In this document: piece after piece, positions 7,060 to 9,513 of the stretch
Position numbering within the stretch: the stretch's first letter is position 1
Layout of the letters: each line of letters opens with the position of its first letter
Assembly (NCBI GenBank): GCA_035652095.1
Contig: DASREM010000012.1
Span: 1 to 9,513, forward strand
Direction: 5' to 3'
From: DASREM01 sp035652095
GTDB taxonomy: Bacteria; Acidobacteriota; Terriglobia; Terriglobales; Acidobacteriaceae
Length of the DNA: 9,513 nucleotides
Made by a program: the position numbers and the translations under genes
The notes under the pieces: model-generated
What the model saw: the letters and a program-made list of their open reading frames with translations, nothing else
Told to the model about the DNA's origin: nothing
The model's database searches: none

Positions 7060-7362
7060 TTACACCCGGCGCGCAGCACGACGTGCAGGAACCCGGGTCG
7101 TCCGGCGAGTAGTCTCCACCGCAACCTCGGATTCTTCCCCCGGCCCCAGTTGCGGCCGCGATACCAGTCCGGTCAAGCCCACCGCATCCGCGTACTTGAG
7201 GTACGTGTCGATGGACGCTACCACGACGCGAGCTTCAACCGTGATCAGGTCAATGCCGACCAGGGAAATACGCACCCAGGCGTCGATCACAATGCCTTTG
7301 TCCAGGACGCGATCGAGAACGTCAATTAAACTCGACCCACCCGATATGCGTTCGACAGCCAT
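7060..7362 (-). CDS. gvpA: gas vesicle major structural protein GvpA
   Basis: This is the small hydrophobic protein that polymerises into the ribs of the gas vesicle wall. The core is a textbook GvpA: SLIDVLDRVLDKGIVIDAWV (11-30), RISLVGIDLITVEARVVVAS (31-50) and IDTYLKYADAVGL (51-63), i.e. helix, beta-hairpin with the hydrophobic gas-facing strands, helix. It differs from standard GvpA (about 70 residues) by a C-terminal extension to residue 100 that ends in an Arg-rich tail (TTRRTTRVPARRAARRV, 84-100). The DAWVRISLVGI motif separates it from the GvpJ- and GvpS-type paralogues of this cluster. A very strong ribosome-binding site precedes it. The gap from gvpJ is 25 bases, and the kinase start follows after six bases. 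Confidence 0.97.
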   Translation of the reverse strand: MAVERISGGSSLIDVLDRVLDKGIVIDAWVRISLVGIDLITVEARVVVASIDTYLKYADAVGLTGLVSRPQLGPGEESEVAVETTRRTTRVPARRAARRV

Positions 7363-7365
7363 GAA

Positions 7366-7379
7366 CCTTCCTCCTCCTC
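7366..7379 (-). promoter_or_regulatory. very strong Shine-Dalgarno of gvpA
   Basis: On the minus strand the sequence GAGGAGGAGGAAGG contains overlapping AGGAGG sites. The nearer one ends seven bases before the ATG. It is the strongest ribosome-binding site in the window, which fits the need for far more GvpA than minor proteins. Confidence 0.8.
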
Positions 7380-7387
7380 GTGATCAG

Positions 7388-7696
7388 CTAGGCTTTACGC
7401 CTGCTGTTGCCCTGCCTCGCGGCTCTGGGACGCGGCACCACACCTCGCCTTTGCGGAAGCGCAGCCGGGGGAGCCGGCGCCTGCATGGTGAGATGCGGGT
7501 CATATTTCCACCAGTTCAATCCAATCTGCTCCGCCTTGTCTACCGAACAAACCAACAGCCGTATGCGGATGGTGAGCAGTTCCACGTTGGCCAGTGAAAT
7601 CCGCACATCGCCCGCGATCACCAATCCTTTATCGAGAACCCGGTCGAGAATATCGACAAGGTTAGTTGTTCCCGAGACCGTCGGCACTCTTTCCAT
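7388..7696 (-). CDS. gvpJ: gas vesicle protein GvpJ (minor GvpA-like shell protein)
   Basis: A 102-residue GvpA/J-superfamily protein. The helix DILDRVLDKGLVIAGDVRIS (15-34), the hairpin LANVELLTIRIRLLVCSVDK (35-54), and above all IAGD (27-30) in place of IDAW and IGLNWWKYDP (58-67) identify the GvpJ branch as found in actinobacterial clusters. GvpJ is a minor component needed for vesicle formation, probably at nucleation or the conical tips. After the core there is a Pro/Arg-rich tail (72-102) ending RQGNSRRKA, similar in character to the GvpA tail here. The ATG has AGGGAAG eight bases upstream. It is the first gene after the 264-base gap with the candidate promoter. Confidence 0.93.
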   Translation of the reverse strand: MERVPTVSGTTNLVDILDRVLDKGLVIAGDVRISLANVELLTIRIRLLVCSVDKAEQIGLNWWKYDPHLTMQAPAPPAALPQRRGVVPRPRAARQGNSRRKA

Positions 7697-7762
7697 ATCT
7701 GGGTCTTCCCTAACGCAGGAGAGCGGATGCGAGAAACCAGTCCTCCGCCGGAGACGAAACCG

Positions 7763-7792
7763 ATGCTACTGGCTGACGTCTCGATATGTCAA
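7763..7792 (-). promoter_or_regulatory. candidate sigma-70 promoter for gvpJ-gvpA-kinase-gvpF-gvpG
   Basis: Read on the minus strand, a perfect -35 hexamer TTGACA (7792-7787) is followed after 18 bases by TAGCAT (7768-7763), four of six matches to the -10 consensus. The predicted transcription start is near 7756, leaving about 60 bases of leader before the gvpJ ATG. The placement inside the only large gap of the cluster supports it, but the -10 is imperfect. Confidence 0.4.
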
Positions 7793-7909
7793 TTGTTGCC
7801 GACTTTCTTTTGGGGAGGGACTGCGGTCGTAGGTAGATTCAGGACTGCTGATCGGGGTTGCTTGCTGCCGCTCAAGAATTACCGGGATTGCTGCGGCGCG
7901 GCCCCCCGT

Positions 7910-7947
7910 CCCGCCGGTGGAGCGAAGCTCCGCAGTTGGCCTGCGGG
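7910..7947. repeat. GC-rich hairpin repeat, copy 2, behind gvpK
   Basis: The core GGAGC-GAA-GCTCC (7919-7931) has outer arms CCCGC (7910-7914) and GCGGG (7943-7947). The 18-mer at 7917-7934 is identical to 1908-1925. It lies 14 bases after the gvpK stop on the minus strand and upstream of the candidate promoter, so it could mark the end of the first gvp transcript. The rest of the 264-base gap (7697-7960) holds no supported gene. Confidence 0.65.
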
Positions 7948-7960
7948 TCCCGTGGCGACC

Positions 7961-8293
7961 TCACTCCAGCAACTTTCCCAGCGGCCCCAAATCAAGGTTC
8001 AAGTCCGCCGGACTCAGACCAAAATGAGACGATAGTTCGTGGATTTTCGCCTCCAGCTTCATCAGCGCTGCCCCCATCTCTTCAACCTGCTGGTCAGTCA
8101 ACGTGCCCCCCTCCATGCGGCGAATAGCTTGCCTTTCGAGCAATTGATGCAGCAGTTCGAGAATGCTGAGGACGAGTTTAGCCAAGCCTTGCTCAATGTT
8201 CTCCGGCGTACAATCGATGCGCCCGGACGCGCCAGATGCGGCTTCGGAGAGCCTGGCGAGTTCATTCTCTTCGTCGTGTTTGCCCCCTGCCAT
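7961..8293 (-). CDS. gvpK: gas vesicle protein GvpK
   Basis: A 110-residue GvpK, an accessory protein required for mature vesicles in several systems and implicated in assembly rather than the shell itself. The conserved block is nearly complete: RIDCTPENIEQGLAKLVLSI (25-44), LELLHQLLERQAIRRMEGGT (45-64), LTDQQVEEMG (65-74), and the invariant end FGLSPADLNLDLGPLG (91-106). The start ATG 8293 lies in a TGATG junction with the gvpL stop, with AAAGGAAG just upstream; a longer frame to 8326 would overlap gvpL. It is the last gene before the gap with hairpin and promoter. Confidence 0.96.
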   Translation of the reverse strand: MAGGKHDEENELARLSEAASGASGRIDCTPENIEQGLAKLVLSILELLHQLLERQAIRRMEGGTLTDQQVEEMGAALMKLEAKIHELSSHFGLSPADLNLDLGPLGKLLE

Positions 8294-8940
8294 CAATCTT
8301 CCTTTAGGAACTCGGTCGCCGGCCAAGGACCGCTGACTCTTACGCCGACGTCTGCCGGAAGTTTTGCCGATCGCACATTGCCTACGAACTGGTCGACGGC
8401 GGCACGATCAACGAGGAAAAAACACCTCGCCCCTTCCGCCACCTGCCTGATCTTGTGACTCTTTGCTGCCAGACCCACTGCTTTGTACAGCTCCTCTGCT
8501 ATTTGATTCACGCGCCGGTAGTGCGCCTGGCGGGCCCTCAAATATTGTGCGCCGGAGTTTTCTACGCCGGAACCGCTCCAGGCCGGCGAACTCAGTCGTA
8601 TCTCCATTTGGACCCCGTCGCGAATCCGTGACAAGCCGTCCCGGTATTCGCCAGCATGGTCACGCAGAAACGAAGACACTTCATTCGCGTCCGCCAGCAC
8701 GGTGGGGTAACGAAGCGGAATGATCGCGGTTTGCCGCAGAAACGTTTGCAGGATGCGGTTGAACGCCAGAGCTGCTTCGCGCACCGGTTGCTTGGACGCC
8801 GGATCGTCCGCAGTGTAATTCGATATATAACATCGCAGACCCGACTCTACGATGCCCTCTATCTTTTTGCCCTGGAGCCCTTGCTTAGGAACGTCGATCT
8901 GTGCTTCTGCGTCCGTGATGCAATACGCGAGTACCGCCAT
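8293..8940 (-). CDS. gvpL: gas vesicle protein GvpF/GvpL family, divergent paralogue
   Basis: A 215-residue GvpF/L-family accessory protein, shorter and more divergent than the copy at 3965-4834. Family marks are the N-terminal strand VLAYCITD (3-10), TAIIPLRYPTVL (71-82, matching the IIPMSFGTVF position), QMEIRL (111-116), CFFLVDR (173-179) and the closing SGPWPATEF (203-211). ATG 8940 is in a TGATG overlap with the gvpS stop; a GTG three bases earlier is possible but less likely. Its stop overlaps the gvpK start the same way, so gvpS-gvpL-gvpK are translationally coupled. In actinobacterial clusters the order J-L-S-K is usual; here S-L-K is seen, with J downstream. Assignment as L rather than F is by context. 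Confidence 0.92.
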   Translation of the reverse strand: MAVLAYCITDAEAQIDVPKQGLQGKKIEGIVESGLRCYISNYTADDPASKQPVREAALAFNRILQTFLRQTAIIPLRYPTVLADANEVSSFLRDHAGEYRDGLSRIRDGVQMEIRLSSPAWSGSGVENSGAQYLRARQAHYRRVNQIAEELYKAVGLAAKSHKIRQVAEGARCFFLVDRAAVDQFVGNVRSAKLPADVGVRVSGPWPATEFLKED

Positions 8941-9188
8941 CACACCGCCGTTCCCGGCTTCGGCAGTGCGGCTCCCTGTGCCTGTTGCATGTGGCGCAAA
9001 GCGGTCTCGACCGAAGTGAGGATAACGTCCAATCCAAGGTAGATAAGATCCACGCCAGCAAGGGAGATGATCACCGTGCCGCGGATCACCACTCCAGCAT
9101 TGAGCACGTGATCGAGGACATCCAGGATACTGAGATCGTCGGACGCGTCATTCCCCGCAAACACGATATTGGCCGACGATTCAGACAT
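8940..9188 (-). CDS. gvpS: GvpA/J/M-superfamily minor gas vesicle protein (GvpS-like)
   Basis: An 82-residue paralogue of GvpA. The core runs SILDVLDHVLNAGVVIRGTV (20-39), then IISLAGVDLIYLGLDVILTS (40-59) and VETALRH (60-66). The G-V-V-I-R-G-T-V segment and VDLIYLGL are features of the GvpS/GvpM branch rather than of GvpA or GvpJ. This branch is a minor shell-related component needed in some systems. A polar N-terminus (1-19) is specific to this copy. ATG 9188 is taken rather than the TTG three bases earlier; the nearest GGAGAG site is about 12 bases upstream, so translation may be weak. The stop overlaps the gvpL start. GvpM is an equally valid name in other nomenclatures. Confidence 0.85.
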   Translation of the reverse strand: MSESSANIVFAGNDASDDLSILDVLDHVLNAGVVIRGTVIISLAGVDLIYLGLDVILTSVETALRHMQQAQGAALPKPGTAV

Positions 9189-9220
9189 CAAAAATCAACT
9201 CTCCGATTCCCAAAAAATGC

Positions 9221-9285
9221 TTGTCATTCCGACCGACGGTCTAACGATCTTGACTGGATAGCCGAGGGACCTGGTTTTAAGTTCC
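9221..9285. repeat. degraded interspersed element between two gvp genes
   Basis: TTGTCATTCCGACC (9221-9234) and GCCGAGGGACCTGGTTTT (9261-9278) resemble the two halves of a short element with the pattern 'tgtcattccga...gagggacctgctttt' that I recall as common in acidobacterial intergenic DNA. The middle (9235-9260) is unrelated. No second copy exists in this window, so the call rests on memory. Confidence 0.35.
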
Positions 9286-9300
9286 TGAGGCGCAGCCCAC

Positions 9301-9513
9301 CTACTCAGACAACCTGGACACAAACGAATATGGCGGCCACGGCCCTGTGCACTCGATCTGACGCTTCCCTTCCCACTCGGCGGAAAATCGCTTCAACACC
9401 TTTTGCAGCTTCGTCCGATCGGCTCGGCGCAGCAGCAATGACCTGTGATACTGCAAGTCCTTGCGCCCGCCGCTGATCCTTCCCCCCTCAGCCATGTCCA
9501 CCGAAATCTTCTC
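9301..9513 (-). CDS. GvpF/GvpL family protein, 3' end only (cut by window edge)
   Basis: The last 70 codons of a third GvpF/L gene. The frame is open to the window edge, so the start lies outside. The end CTGPWPPYSFV matches the C-terminal signature TGPWPPYNFV of the copy at 3965-4834. The segment KLQKVLKRFSAEWEGKRQIE resembles the helix-strand before it (VNKIAKKYGKRLKFKYTG). The visible part includes a basic stretch RADRTKLQKVLKR. A GTG at 9501 opens an internal frame but is not credible as a start, because the homology continues upstream of a normal C-terminal domain boundary. It is separated from gvpS by about 110 bases with the degraded element. Confidence 0.85.
   Translation of the reverse strand, partial: EKISVDMAEGGRISGGRKDLQYHRSLLLRRADRTKLQKVLKRFSAEWEGKRQIECTGPWPPYSFVSRLSE

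Noticed and set aside
6767..7597. 276-codon open frame on the plus strand
   Set aside because: It lies antisense to the kinase N-terminus, gvpA and gvpJ, all of which are clear family members. The product is low-complexity Arg/Ser/Thr-rich, typical of a shadow frame in GC-rich DNA.
9301..9501. Independent 66-residue protein starting at the GTG at 9501
   Set aside because: The frame is open to the window edge and carries only the C-terminal signature of GvpF/L, so it is the end of a larger gene.

Overview
The window is dominated by a gas vesicle (gvp) cluster on the minus strand (positions 9513 down to 3365). A short plus-strand tail of unrelated genes lies at the left end. The host looks like a soil or freshwater bacterium of the Acidobacteriota. 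The grounds are moderate GC, a perfect palindrome of the GTAGAGACGTAGC type, and a degraded 'tgtcattccga ... gagggacctg' element, both of which I associate from memory with acidobacterial genomes. This placement is inference, not proof.

Left part (1-3350). The 3' portion of a GH15 glucoamylase/trehalase-type gene overlaps by 4 bases a small four-helix membrane protein gene (+). It converges on a TraR/DksA-type zinc-finger regulator (-), with a hairpin repeat between them. A 400-base divergent gap follows. It holds a strongly paired segment that can fold as an H-type pseudoknot, then a small hairpin with a T-run. Next come a CsbD-family stress protein (+), a perfect 13-bp palindrome, and a small CxxC...CxxxC zinc-ribbon-like protein with a basic tail (+).

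Gas vesicle part (minus strand, in transcription order from the right edge): the 3' end of a gvpF/L gene, gvpS (GvpA/J/M superfamily), a second gvpF/L, gvpK, then a 264-base gap with a hairpin repeat and a candidate sigma-70 promoter. After the gap come gvpJ, gvpA (the main ribbed-shell protein), a 722-residue GAF/PAS/PAS histidine kinase, a third gvpF/L, gvpG, and an unrecognised 93-residue ORF. Overlaps and very short gaps (TGATG junctions at gvpS/gvpL and gvpL/gvpK, 4-20 bases elsewhere) support co-transcription in two blocks. GvpA builds the gas-filled shell. GvpJ and GvpS are minor GvpA-like shell or nucleation proteins. GvpK, GvpG and the GvpF/L paralogues are accessory assembly proteins. 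No gvpN (AAA+ ATPase) or gvpO is present in this window; they may lie beyond the right edge.

The most unusual point is the cytosolic sensor kinase placed between gvpA and gvpF. It has a cysteine cluster (C147, C158, C177, C180) in its N-terminal sensory region. This suggests that buoyancy-organelle expression or another output is tied to a redox, oxygen or metal signal. No response regulator is visible in the window.
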